From Cytophagales bacterium (lineage in GTDB: Bacteria; Bacteroidota; Bacteroidia; Cytophagales; ES-bin-26): a stretch of DNA of 6,814 nt. The stretch lies in NCBI GenBank assembly GCA_014379925.1, contig JACMKY010000494.1, positions 1 to 6,814 on the forward strand, in the 5' to 3' direction. The notes below the pieces were generated by a model. That model was not told where the DNA came from and did no database searches. It worked only from the letters and a program-made list of their open reading frames with translations. Of the stretch, positions 1 through 6,638 are shown in pieces. Numbering within the stretch: position 1 is the stretch's first letter; every line of letters starts with the position of its first letter. A program made the translations under genes and the position numbers.

Positions 1-2297
1 AAGAACTGCAGTTCCGTCCCCACTTCGAATTCGGTCGTAAATTCGGGCCTCAGGTTCGAGTTCTTCAACAGGTCCGACAAGGAGGCGTTGAAGAAAGTAG
101 ACCCCGCCGCGTTCTTGTAAGCCGAACCCAATTCATACACCGTTTGCACCTGGTACGGATCCGCTTCCCGACCCACCTTGGTGTACGCCGCCCGGATCTT
201 ACCGAAACCGAGCGGACCGGACGAAATGCCCAGCGCATCGGTGAACACGACGGAGGCGTTCACGCCGGGATAGAAGTAGCTCCGGTTGTTGCTGGGCAGG
301 GTAGAAGCCCAGTCGTTGCGGGCCACGAAGCCCAGAAAATAGGTATCCTTGAAGGAGAACTGCAAATCGGTGTAAACCCCGTATAATCTTCTCAGGCGCC
401 GGAAGTCCCGGTTTACGATTTGCGTCGCCGTGGCGCTGGTCAGGTTCAATCCCGTCTGGATGATGTCCGTACCGGTCACCGTGCGGGTGTTGTAGGCCCG
501 TTCGTTGGCATTGGCCCCGATGAGCGCCCGGAAGCCGAAGGTTTCGGAGAAATCCTTGGTGATGGTGGCAATGAAGTTGTAATCCATCTCCGTGTTGGTC
601 AGGTCCTGGGTAAGGATCCTGCCCAGCGGAATGGCCGATCCGCCCTTGCGGGTGATGGTCCGGCGGTTTTCGGTGTACGTGTTGATCCCGCCCTTCAGCA
701 ACAGGTTCAGCCAGGGCGTCACGTCGTAGGACAAGGCCATATTGCCGAACGCCCGGTTCACGTTGCTGTTGTAGGAATTGTACTTCACGCTCCAAAGGGG
801 ATTGTCGAGCCCCGAACGGTAGTAGAGGTTGTCGCCGGTAACGGGGTTCTCGAAGGGATACTCGTTGAGGTTGAAGTTACGCGGCTGGTAGTAGAGCCGT
901 CCGTAGATGGAACCCTCGTTGCCGAAGCCGCCGTAATCGGTGTAGTAACCGGCACCCACGGGCGGGGAAGTCTGGGTGGTGTTCACGTAGTTCACGTTGC
1001 CGCTCAGGATCAGCTTGTTGGCCAGGGCCGCCTGACCACCGAAATTGAGTGTGGTCCGGGAGGCTTCCAGGTTGTCGACGATGCCTTTGTTCGTCATCCG
1101 GGAGATGCCGGCGTTGAGACTGGTCTTGTCCCCCGTCGAACTGATGTTGATGCCGTTTTCGATGAGCTGACCGGTTTTGAAGAAGCCACCGACAATGTCG
1201 TGGGGCCGCAATTGAACCGGAACCCCGTTTCCGTCCTGGTCGCACAGTTCCGGGTAGAGGAGACAAAAGTTTGGCCGCGTGGCCAGCGGGATCTCCGCAA
1301 ATCCGTCGGCGTAGGGTTGTCCCTTGTTGGGTCCGTTTCGGTAGAGACTGTACGTTTTGGTGTAATTGGTTCCGTACTGGGTGTTGAGTCGATCCACGTG
1401 TTCGGCGAAAGGGGCTCCCCAGTTGCCGATGAACCCCCCGTTGTAGTTCTGGTTGGAACCCTGGGTGTAGATATCCTGGTAGTCGGGGACGGAAGAAACC
1501 TTTTCCTGGGAGTAGGAAGAGTTAAAGGTTACTTCCATTCCCTTTTTCTTGTTCCGCCCGCCCGACTTGGTCGTGATTACGATGACGCCGTTGGTGGCGC
1601 GCGAACCGTAGAGGGCGGCGGCGGCGGCTCCCTTCAGCACCGTCATCGATTCGATGTTGTTGGGATCGATGTCGTAGGCCCGGTTGGAGGTAGCCGTGTT
1701 GCCGGCGAAGTTGTCCGCGTTGGTGGAGTTGTCGAAGGGAATGCCGTCCACCACAAACAGGGGCTGGGTGTTGCCCGTCAGCGAAGAGCTGCCCCGGATG
1801 TTGATTTTGGTGGATTGACCGGGCGCCCCGCCGCCGCCCACGATGTTGACACCCGGCACTTTGGCGTTGAGGGCCCGGAGGGGGTCCGACTCGGAACGCT
1901 GCTGGAGGGATTCGCCCCCCACCTGGGAAACGGCGTAGCCCAGCGCTTTTTTCTCGCGCTGAATGCCGATGGCGGTTACCACCACTTCACCCAGCTGCTT
2001 CACGTCGGACTTCATTACCAGGTCCAACTCGGTGCGGTTGCCGGCGGCAACTTCCTGGCTGATCAGGCCGATGAAGCTGAACACCAGCGTCGCGTTGTCG
2101 GGCGAACTGAGGCGGTAGGAACCGTCGGGGCCGGTGGTCGTACCCGTGGTCGTTCCCTTCACCGACACGTTCACGCCGGGAAGGGCTGAACCATCCTCGG
2201 CGGCGGTCACCTTGCCCGTAATCAGCCGGCCCTGGGCCCAGGCACCACTCACGAGCAGACACAGGAAGGCGCAATTGAACAGTAGAATCTTCTTCAT
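1..2297 (-). CDS. SusC/RagA-family TonB-linked outer-membrane transporter (3' end missing)
   Basis: The reading frame is open for 765 codons from the ATG at 2297 to the left edge with no stop, so the C-terminal part is missing; SusC proteins are usually about 1000 residues or more. Residues 1-21 are a type I signal peptide (MKK, hydrophobic core, AWA before Q22) without a lipobox. Residues 24-96 are a carboxypeptidase-regulatory-like domain (GKVT, LPGVNVSVKGT, GPDGSYRL). Residues 102-110 (LGEVVVTAI) begin the family signature leading into the plug, which shows INIRGSSSL near 166-173, FVVDGIPFDN at 181-190, and VLKGAAAAALYGSRATNGVI around 220-239. The rest is beta-barrel. The family imports glycans or other large nutrients across the outer membrane, energised by TonB and usually capped by a SusD lipoprotein encoded just downstream, here outside the window. 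The substrate cannot be told. An A-rich leader precedes the start. The family call is very secure. Confidence 0.96.
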   Translation of the reverse strand, partial: MKKILLFNCAFLCLLVSGAWAQGRLITGKVTAAEDGSALPGVNVSVKGTTTGTTTGPDGSYRLSSPDNATLVFSFIGLISQEVAAGNRTELDLVMKSDVKQLGEVVVTAIGIQREKKALGYAVSQVGGESLQQRSESDPLRALNAKVPGVNIVGGGGAPGQSTKINIRGSSSLTGNTQPLFVVDGIPFDNSTNADNFAGNTATSNRAYDIDPNNIESMTVLKGAAAAALYGSRATNGVIVITTKSGGRNKKKGMEVTFNSSYSQEKVSSVPDYQDIYTQGSNQNYNGGFIGNWGAPFAEHVDRLNTQYGTNYTKTYSLYRNGPNKGQPYADGFAEIPLATRPNFCLLYPELCDQDGNGVPVQLRPHDIVGGFFKTGQLIENGINISSTGDKTSLNAGISRMTNKGIVDNLEASRTTLNFGGQAALANKLILSGNVNYVNTTQTSPPVGAGYYTDYGGFGNEGSIYGRLYYQPRNFNLNEYPFENPVTGDNLYYRSGLDNPLWSVKYNSYNSNVNRAFGNMALSYDVTPWLNLLLKGGINTYTENRRTITRKGGSAIPLGRILTQDLTNTEMDYNFIATITKDFSETFGFRALIGANANERAYNTRTVTGTDIIQTGLNLTSATATQIVNRDFRRLRRLYGVYTDLQFSFKDTYFLGFVARNDWASTLPSNNRSYFYPGVNASVVFTDALGISSGPLGFGKIRAAYTKVGREADPYQVQTVYELGSAYKNAAGSTFFNASLSDLLKNSNLRPEFTTEFEVGTELQF

Positions 2298-2314
2298 ACG
2301 TGTTTTTTTGGGTT
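2298..2314 (-). promoter_or_regulatory. A-rich translation-initiation leader of the SusC-like gene
   Basis: Directly upstream of the ATG at 2297, the minus strand reads AACCCAAAAAAACACGT. There is no Shine-Dalgarno core. Bacteroidota commonly start translation from A-rich, SD-poor leaders, which supports this start codon. The leader is almost the same as the one before the TonB gene at 6621-6638. Confidence 0.55.
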
Positions 2315-2413
2315 AGAACTTACTTTAAACAGAATCCGAACTTACGGAACGGAAATAGCATATGCAACGGTAGTCGGCAAAATCTTTTGTGGGCATTCGT
2401 TGGAATCTTAGAT

Positions 2414-2451
2414 GATTATTCTAAATTTTCTATTTTCGACGAAAGATTATT
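2414..2451. repeat. GATTATT direct repeats flanking the palindrome TTTCGACGAAA
   Basis: Two copies of GATTATT (2414-2420 and 2445-2451) lie 31 bp apart start to start, close to three helical turns. Between them, 2434-2444 is a perfect palindrome about its central A (TTTCG-A-CGAAA). The patch is in the most AT-rich part of the region, about 120-155 bp upstream of the SusC-like start. A regulator site is possible, but repeats this short can arise by chance in AT-rich DNA. Confidence 0.35.
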
Positions 2452-2569
2452 TATGCTGAATGATTGCCACGTCAAAATGAAGAATTGAGCAAACGCTTAA
2501 AAACGAGTCTTTTGCGGGGTCAACAATACCCGTTGCACGCCTTTATTCTTCGTGGATGTTCCCCAAAGG

Positions 2570-2591
2570 AGAGATCAACCGGTTTTTCTCT
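2570..2591. repeat. Imperfect 22-bp dyad, candidate operator
   Basis: The left half AGAGATCAACC and the right half GGTTTTTCTCT are reverse complements at 9 of 11 positions, with a perfect AACCGGTT core and perfect AGAGA/TCTCT ends. The size and even symmetry suit a dimeric DNA-binding protein better than a terminator, because no T-tract follows a stable stem. It lies between the two divergent genes. The function is inferred from symmetry alone. Confidence 0.35.
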
Positions 2592-2799
2592 GACGAAAAA
2601 AATCTTGGTAAAGTCAAATTTTTCGATTCGCTTCCCGGTTAGGGAAATGGCGGGCCCAAACATTCCTTTGACCGCTTGTCCTCCCCGGAAACCGTTCGAC
2701 GGACGGCGAGTAGGTCTTCGCCTGGCTTTGGGCTAATCCGGTCATCCAAATAAAATCCTGGGTGGTCCGCTCAGAACGCCCTTTCGTCACACGGCGGGA

Positions 2800-2830
2800 T
2801 TGTCAATAGGAGGGGATTCACTATCTTTTG
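2800..2830 (+). promoter_or_regulatory. Candidate Bacteroidota-type promoter for the DUF5686 gene
   Basis: TTG at 2800-2802 is followed, after 19 nt, by TATCTTTTG at 2822-2830. The Bacteroidota primary sigma consensus is TTG or TTTG about 19 nt upstream of TAnnTTTG. The -7 match is 5 of 6 defined bases, with the TTTG shifted by one. Transcription would begin near 2837, giving a leader of about 40 nt to the ATG at 2877. This would leave a TTG start at 2841 nearly leaderless, which favours 2877. Confidence 0.4.
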
Positions 2831-2876
2831 GCACCGGCGATTGGAACCAGGAAAAAAGAAGAACGTGGTGTACTTC

Positions 2877-5405
2877 ATGCGCGATATCTTACATCAGATC
2901 TCCAGCCCGTTCCGGTGGGTGCTTCTGTTGGTGGTCGGGACGGCCAGCGGCCTGCCGTTGCCCAGCCCTTACCCACCCGCCAGCGCCCCGAGTGGCTGGC
3001 GCGTAAGCGGCAGGGTGACCGACGAAGCCGGCAAGCCGTTGCCCTTCGCCAACGTGTACGCCCAAGGAACCAGCAAGGGCACCACGACCAACGACGACGG
3101 ACGCTATTCGTTGGAACTGGAGGCCGGCAATTACCAACTGGTGTTTCGCTTCATCGGCTATCAGACCGAAACCCGGCGGGTGCAGGTGGACAATGCTTCC
3201 TTGCAACTGGACGTGCGACTGCGCGCCGAGTCGCTGGTGCTGCAGACCCTGACGGTGACTTCCCGGAAAAAACGGGGCGAAGACCCGGCCTACCCCATCA
3301 TTCGGAACGCGATTGCCAAGCGCCGGTACTACCTCGGGCAAGTGCGCGCGTTGACGGCGGACGTGTACCTGAAAGGCTTGCAACGGCTCAACCGGTCGCC
3401 CAGGCGGATACTGGGTCAGGACGTGCTCCTTCCGGGGCTGGATTCAACGGGGCAGGGCATCGTGTACTTGTCGGAGGCGGTGTCCCGGTACTACTTCCGG
3501 CAGCCGGACGTGGAGAAGGAAGTCATCGTTTCGAGCAAGGTGAGCGGCCAAAGCCAGACGCTCACCTTCAACAGCGCCCTGGCGCTGGCCTTCAATTTCT
3601 ACCAGAACCTGGTGAAGATTGAGGAGCTCAGCGAACGGGGCTTCGTCTCGCCGGTGTCGGCCAACGCCCTCTTCTTCTACGACTACGAACTGCAGGGAAC
3701 GTATCCCGAAAACGGCTACCGCATCCACAAGATCAAAGTGACGCCCCGCCGCCGCGAAGACCCCGCCTTCCGGGGGTACCTCTACATCCAGGATGACTAC
3801 TGGCGCATCCACGGCACCGACCTCTACCTGACCAAGGAAACCAAAATTAATTTTGTGGATACCTTCCGGGTAGAACAGACTTACCTGCCCGTGCGCGACA
3901 GCGTCTGGCTGCTGGGAACGCAGAAGCTGGACTTCCGGTTTGGCTTCATGGGGTTCGAAGGCAACGGTTACTACCTGGCCCTGTATTCCAACTACCAACT
4001 CGACGCTCCCTCCCCCCCGGCGGACTTCAAAAAGGGCGAAGTGGGGCGGATCGAAACCCAAGCCAACCGGAGGGACTCCACCTACTGGGAAGGCGTGCGG
4101 GCCGTGCCGCTGACCACGGAAGAAGCCAAGGACTATCAGGTCAAGGAGCGGCTGGAAAAGCGGCTCGAATCAAAAGCCTACCGGGATTCGCTCGACGCGA
4201 TCACCAACCGTTTCCGGCCGGGAAAACTGCTGCTGGGCTACACGTACGTTAACCGCGCCCGCCACGAGTCGGTCGGGTTCGGTTCGGTGACCCAAAATTT
4301 CCAGTACAACACCGTGGAAGGCTTCGTGCTGGAACTGCCCCTGAGCTACCGGCGCGAGTGGCAGGAAGGCAAGCAATTCTTCGACGCCGAAAATACGTTG
4401 CGCTACGGCTTTGCCAGCCGGACCCTGTACGGGAAGGCCAAACTCTCGTACGCGTTCGACCGCATCAACCGGCGAAACATCGGGCTGGAAGGGGGTAAGT
4501 ACGCGGTGCAGTACAACGAGAATGCCCCCATTTCGCCCTTCATCAACACGGCCTACACCCTCATGCGGGGGGAGAATTACCTGAAGCTCTACGAGAAAAC
4601 GTACGTCCGGCTTACCTACGGACAGGAATTGGCCAACGGGCTCTACGGGTTTCCCTTCGCGGAACTGGCCGGGCGGGATCCATTGATAAACCGCACGGAT
4701 TACCGGTTCCGGCGGGGCGACGAGCCTCAGTTCAGTGCCAACGATCCGCTGGACCCCCTCAACCCCGACCGCCCGTTCGAACCTTACCGCGCGCTGACGG
4801 TGGGCTTCAACCTGGCCATCCGGTTCAAACAAACCTACTACTCGCGTCCCGACTTTAAGTTCCTCAACGCCTCGCCGTACCCGCGCGTGACGCTGAGCTA
4901 CCGGCGGGGCATTCCGGGCGTGCTGGGCAGTACCACTGACTTCAATTTTGCGGGCATCCGGGTGCAATACGACCTGGACCTGGGTTTGTTGGGGCGGAGC
5001 GAGTGGGACGTGTCGGCGGGAAGTTTCCTTGGCAATCGGAATGCCGCCCACTTGCCTTTCGTCGACTACCGGCATTTCAACGGCAACCAAACGCTGTTCT
5101 CACTCGACCGGCTCAATGCCTTCTTCCGCTTGCCCTACTACGCCTACAGCACCTCCCGGAGTTACCTCGAAGGGCATTACGAACACCACTTCAATGGCTT
5201 CCTGTTCAACAAGATTCCCCTGTTCCGCAAGCTCAAGTTCCAGGAAGTGGTGGGTGGCCACGCCCTGACGACGGATGCCACGACCTACGCGGAAGTCACC
5301 CTGGGCGTGGAGAACATCCTGAAGATCATCCGCGTGGACTTTGCCGCCTCCTACGACCGGCGGGGTAACCTGGGCACGGGCTTTCGTTTGCGGCTGGGAT
5401 TGTAG
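2877..5405 (+). CDS. DUF5686 and carboxypeptidase-regulatory-like domain outer-membrane protein
   Basis: This gene encodes 842 residues from the ATG at 2877, close to the usual length of the family. An in-frame TTG at 2841 would add 12 charged residues, but the ATG leaves a better signal peptide: R2 and R13, a hydrophobic run at about 14-23, and possible cleavage after ASG25. Residues 43-116 are a carboxypeptidase-regulatory-like domain (SGRVTDEAGKPLPFANVYA, then a GTTTNDDGRYSL turn and FRFIGYQT). From about residue 120 the protein matches DUF5686: EDPAYPIIRNAI near 135-146, followed by KRRYYL and DVYLKGL; a charged linker with PLTTEEAKDY at about 409-418; then a C-terminal region of alternating aromatic strands ending in GFRLRLGL. 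The family is restricted to Bacteroidota, predicted to be an outer-membrane barrel, and has no settled biochemical function. It is divergent from the transporter gene and 191 bp from the next gene. The family call is secure; the role is unknown. Confidence 0.9.
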   Translation: MRDILHQISSPFRWVLLLVVGTASGLPLPSPYPPASAPSGWRVSGRVTDEAGKPLPFANVYAQGTSKGTTTNDDGRYSLELEAGNYQLVFRFIGYQTETRRVQVDNASLQLDVRLRAESLVLQTLTVTSRKKRGEDPAYPIIRNAIAKRRYYLGQVRALTADVYLKGLQRLNRSPRRILGQDVLLPGLDSTGQGIVYLSEAVSRYYFRQPDVEKEVIVSSKVSGQSQTLTFNSALALAFNFYQNLVKIEELSERGFVSPVSANALFFYDYELQGTYPENGYRIHKIKVTPRRREDPAFRGYLYIQDDYWRIHGTDLYLTKETKINFVDTFRVEQTYLPVRDSVWLLGTQKLDFRFGFMGFEGNGYYLALYSNYQLDAPSPPADFKKGEVGRIETQANRRDSTYWEGVRAVPLTTEEAKDYQVKERLEKRLESKAYRDSLDAITNRFRPGKLLLGYTYVNRARHESVGFGSVTQNFQYNTVEGFVLELPLSYRREWQEGKQFFDAENTLRYGFASRTLYGKAKLSYAFDRINRRNIGLEGGKYAVQYNENAPISPFINTAYTLMRGENYLKLYEKTYVRLTYGQELANGLYGFPFAELAGRDPLINRTDYRFRRGDEPQFSANDPLDPLNPDRPFEPYRALTVGFNLAIRFKQTYYSRPDFKFLNASPYPRVTLSYRRGIPGVLGSTTDFNFAGIRVQYDLDLGLLGRSEWDVSAGSFLGNRNAAHLPFVDYRHFNGNQTLFSLDRLNAFFRLPYYAYSTSRSYLEGHYEHHFNGFLFNKIPLFRKLKFQEVVGGHALTTDATTYAEVTLGVENILKIIRVDFAASYDRRGNLGTGFRLRLGL

Positions 5406-5470
5406 CGGGGTTGGCTTGGTTGCAGTTGACTGTTGTTGAGGGCGGCTATTCGGGTGGAACTGGTACGAAG

Positions 5471-5498
5471 TTTGGTAGTTCCGGCTTAGCATTGTTTG
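5471..5498 (+). promoter_or_regulatory. Weak promoter candidate for the small barrel gene
   Basis: TTTG at 5471-5474 and ATTGTTTG at 5491-5498 are spaced by 16 nt. The second element has the TTTG half of TAnnTTTG but AT in place of TA, and the spacing is slightly short. It is the best match in the 5406-5596 spacer and would give a leader of about 90 nt. Confidence 0.22.
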
Positions 5499-5531
5499 CG
5501 CAGCCCATTCACCCGGCCATGGCCAGCAATC

Positions 5532-5552
5532 AACCCGTTGTTGGGTTCTTTT
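5532..5552 (+). terminator. Weak terminator-like hairpin after the DUF5686 gene
   Basis: AACCC (5532-5536) pairs with GGGTT (5543-5547) around a six-base loop whose outer G-T may also pair. CTTTT follows, and a T6 run lies at 5560-5565. It is 127 nt past the stop at 5405. The five-base stem is short, so termination would be modest. If the small barrel gene starts from the 5471-5498 promoter, this hairpin lies in its leader and could act there instead. Confidence 0.33.
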
Positions 5553-5596
5553 ACCCCTGTTTTTTCATTCATTCAACACGCAACGGATAACTGCCC

Positions 5597-6340
5597 ATGG
5601 CTACCATCTTAAACCACAGCGGATCGAATCATCAAACCACCCAAAACCGGATATCCCAAATCCGGAACGGCATCCTGGTATGGGCAATGGTGCTGAGTAT
5701 GCACGCCCATGCCCAAACCGGCAAAGGAAAAGTCTTGCTGGGAGGTAGCTTGGGCATCACCAGTTCGGCTGAACGTGATAAGCTGGCCAATGGACAAACC
5801 CTGAAACAAAATGGGCGTGGCTTCAGCGTCAATCCGGGGATCGGGTTCTTCGTGGCCGACGGCTGGGCACTGGGTATCGACTTGGGTTACGAATCTTTTT
5901 TCTCGGAGAGCACAGCCCTCGGAAGTAGTGCCAGCACCATCGAACAGACCAACCGGGTTTTCTCCGTCAGTCCCTTCGCCCGGTACTATCGGATGCTCGG
6001 CGACCGAATCAGTTTCTTCGGACAAGCCACTGTGGGAAGCCTCTCATCGGGCACCAACGAAACAACGCCGGCAACCTCTACCCAGGGAGGTAAAACCATT
6101 TTCACGGGATATCAGGTTGGACTGGGCATCACGCCGGGAGTAACGTATTTCATCAGTCCCAAAGTGGGTATTGAAGCTTCGTTGGGTCTCCTGAGTTATT
6201 TCTACGACCGGTTCGAAACAAAACTGGAGGCGCAAGGATTTGCTCAACCGCAGACGTCCACCCGATCGAGCAACGCCTTTAATTTCTCCTTTGACCTTTC
6301 CACTTTCCGGATCGGAGCCAAGGTGTACTTGGGAAAGTAA
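5597..6340 (+). CDS. Secreted outer-membrane beta-barrel protein (OMP_b-brl type)
   Basis: This gene encodes 247 residues. A long polar N-region (1-25, rich in N, Q, H and S) precedes a hydrophobic core (ILVWAMVL, 26-33) and a clear AHA cleavage site before Q40, so the mature protein is about 208 residues. The mature part alternates amphipathic strands with Gly/aromatic turns: KVLLGGSLGI, FSVNPGIGFFVADGWALGIDLGY, VFSVSPFARYY, ISFFGQATVG, YQVGLGITPGVTYFI, VGIEASLGLLSYFY, and the terminal FRIGAKVYLGK. Size and pattern fit a small barrel of about eight strands, a common Bacteroidota family of unknown role. No enzyme or ligand-binding motif is visible. GC in the lines I counted is about 48-57%, somewhat lower than in the DUF5686 gene. 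No Shine-Dalgarno is seen, and the next in-frame ATG (M31) would destroy the signal peptide, so the given start is preferred. Confidence 0.85.
   Translation: MATILNHSGSNHQTTQNRISQIRNGILVWAMVLSMHAHAQTGKGKVLLGGSLGITSSAERDKLANGQTLKQNGRGFSVNPGIGFFVADGWALGIDLGYESFFSESTALGSSASTIEQTNRVFSVSPFARYYRMLGDRISFFGQATVGSLSSGTNETTPATSTQGGKTIFTGYQVGLGITPGVTYFISPKVGIEASLGLLSYFYDRFETKLEAQGFAQPQTSTRSSNAFNFSFDLSTFRIGAKVYLGK
5647..5665 (+). repeat. Inverted repeat in the signal-peptide N-region codons
   Basis: CCGGAT (5647-5652) and ATCCGG (5660-5665) form a perfect six-base stem with a seven-base loop, 50 nt into the coding sequence. It could fold in the mRNA near the translation start, or be chance. Confidence 0.3.
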
Positions 6341-6448
6341 CTTCCCGCTGCGCGGTAGGCACCGAAGACATTCCAAATTTCCCGAAACTTTCCCGTCCGG
6401 CCGCCCCGCTCCGGTGGGCCATCGTTTGCGAAAATGTCTGGCGCGCGT

Positions 6449-6485
6449 TGGCATCATTTTGCCACTCAATGCGGACGCATTTTTT
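6449..6485 (+). terminator. Tandem hairpins with T-tract, likely terminator of the small barrel gene
   Basis: Two perfect inverted repeats lie three bases apart. TGGCA (6449-6453) pairs with TGCCA (6460-6464) around a six-base loop. AATGC (6468-6472) pairs with GCATT (6477-6481) around GGAC and runs straight into TTTT (6482-6485). The second element has the form of a Rho-independent terminator, though only with a five-base stem. It is about 110-145 nt past the stop at 6340 and ahead of the TonB gene, so it would separate the two transcription units. Confidence 0.5.
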
Positions 6486-6529
6486 CTGAAATTCCGACGT
6501 CGCCCTCAATTTTATTTTCTCCTCTGTTC

Positions 6530-6560
6530 TTTATAAGATATACCCCAAAAACGAGCTTTG
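6530..6560 (+). promoter_or_regulatory. Weak promoter candidate for the TonB gene
   Basis: TTTA (6530-6533) and GAGCTTTG (6553-6560) are spaced by 19 nt, the preferred Bacteroidota spacing. The -7 element matches TAnnTTTG at 5 of 6 defined bases and the -33 element matches TTTG at 3 of 4. It lies after the tandem hairpins and would give a leader of roughly 70 nt. This is a short motif match only. Confidence 0.28.
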
Positions 6561-6620
6561 CGTGGACAAAGTTTTTGGTCTTTTCTGTGGAAAACGCAAC
6601 GGTCCTGCATCTTCTCCCTG

Positions 6621-6638
6621 AACCCTAAAAACAAACGT
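6621..6638 (+). promoter_or_regulatory. A-rich translation-initiation leader of the TonB gene
   Basis: The sequence AACCCTAAAAACAAACGT ends at the ATG at 6639. It is A-rich, lacks a Shine-Dalgarno core and nearly copies the leader of the SusC-like gene. It is the main reason to prefer the start at 6639 over the internal ATG at 6714, which has no such leader. Confidence 0.5.

Larger units (their letters stand above)
2298..2876. other. Divergent intergenic region
   Basis: About 580 bp separate the divergent SusC-like and DUF5686 start codons. I see no credible gene here: the short open frames have atypical composition, no recognisable domain and non-ATG starts. The stretch 2401-2460 is only about 25% GC (15 of 60 by hand count), far below the flanking genes, whose counted lines run about 52-68%. 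The region holds a direct-repeat/palindrome patch (2414-2451), an imperfect 22-bp dyad (2570-2591) and a candidate promoter (2800-2830). It is the natural site for control of both genes. Confidence 0.7.
6341..6638. other. Spacer between the small barrel and TonB genes
   Basis: This spacer of about 300 bp has no credible coding sequence. Its first part (6390-6421) is GC-rich and can fold weakly (GGCC and CCG/CGG pairings) but has no T-tract. The middle holds the tandem hairpins (6449-6485). The AT-rich last part holds a weak promoter match (6530-6560) and the A-rich TonB leader. Confidence 0.6.

Noticed and set aside
1605..1630. Run of five GCC (Ala) codons in the SusC-like plug
   Set aside because: It encodes the normal Ala-rich part of the conserved VLKGA...ALYGSRA motif of the family, so it is not an unstable or regulatory repeat.
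420..2189. Open frame of 589 codons on the plus strand, antisense to the SusC-like gene
   Set aside because: It lies wholly inside a securely identified gene on the other strand. Its Val/Gly/Arg-rich translation is what the complement of GC-rich, NNC/G-ending codons gives. No domain, signal or start context is visible.
2357..2390. Possible promoter for the SusC-like gene on the minus strand (TTTTG, 20 nt, TATTTCCG)
   Set aside because: Spacing and position are plausible, but the -7 element matches only 4 of 6 defined bases of TAnnTTTG, too weak to list as a feature.
2464..2736. Small plus-strand open frame of 90 codons in the divergent intergenic region
   Set aside because: It starts at TTG, has no leader, no coherent hydrophobic or domain pattern, and runs across the candidate operator dyad. 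It looks like chance.
4170..5090. Open frame of 306 codons on the minus strand inside the DUF5686 gene
   Set aside because: This is an antisense shadow of a coherent barrel coding sequence, rich in V, P, R and H with no recognisable family.
5519..5578. Tiny open frame of 19 codons starting in the palindrome GGCCATGGCC ahead of the small barrel gene
   Set aside because: The frame is very short and contains the weak hairpin. A 10-base restriction-site-like palindrome in GC-rich DNA is not evidence of function, and no leader peptide pattern is seen.
6399..6421. GC-rich potential hairpin soon after the small barrel gene
   Set aside because: The pairings are short and bulged, compete with each other, and no T-tract follows. 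The AATGC/GCATT hairpin downstream is a better terminator.
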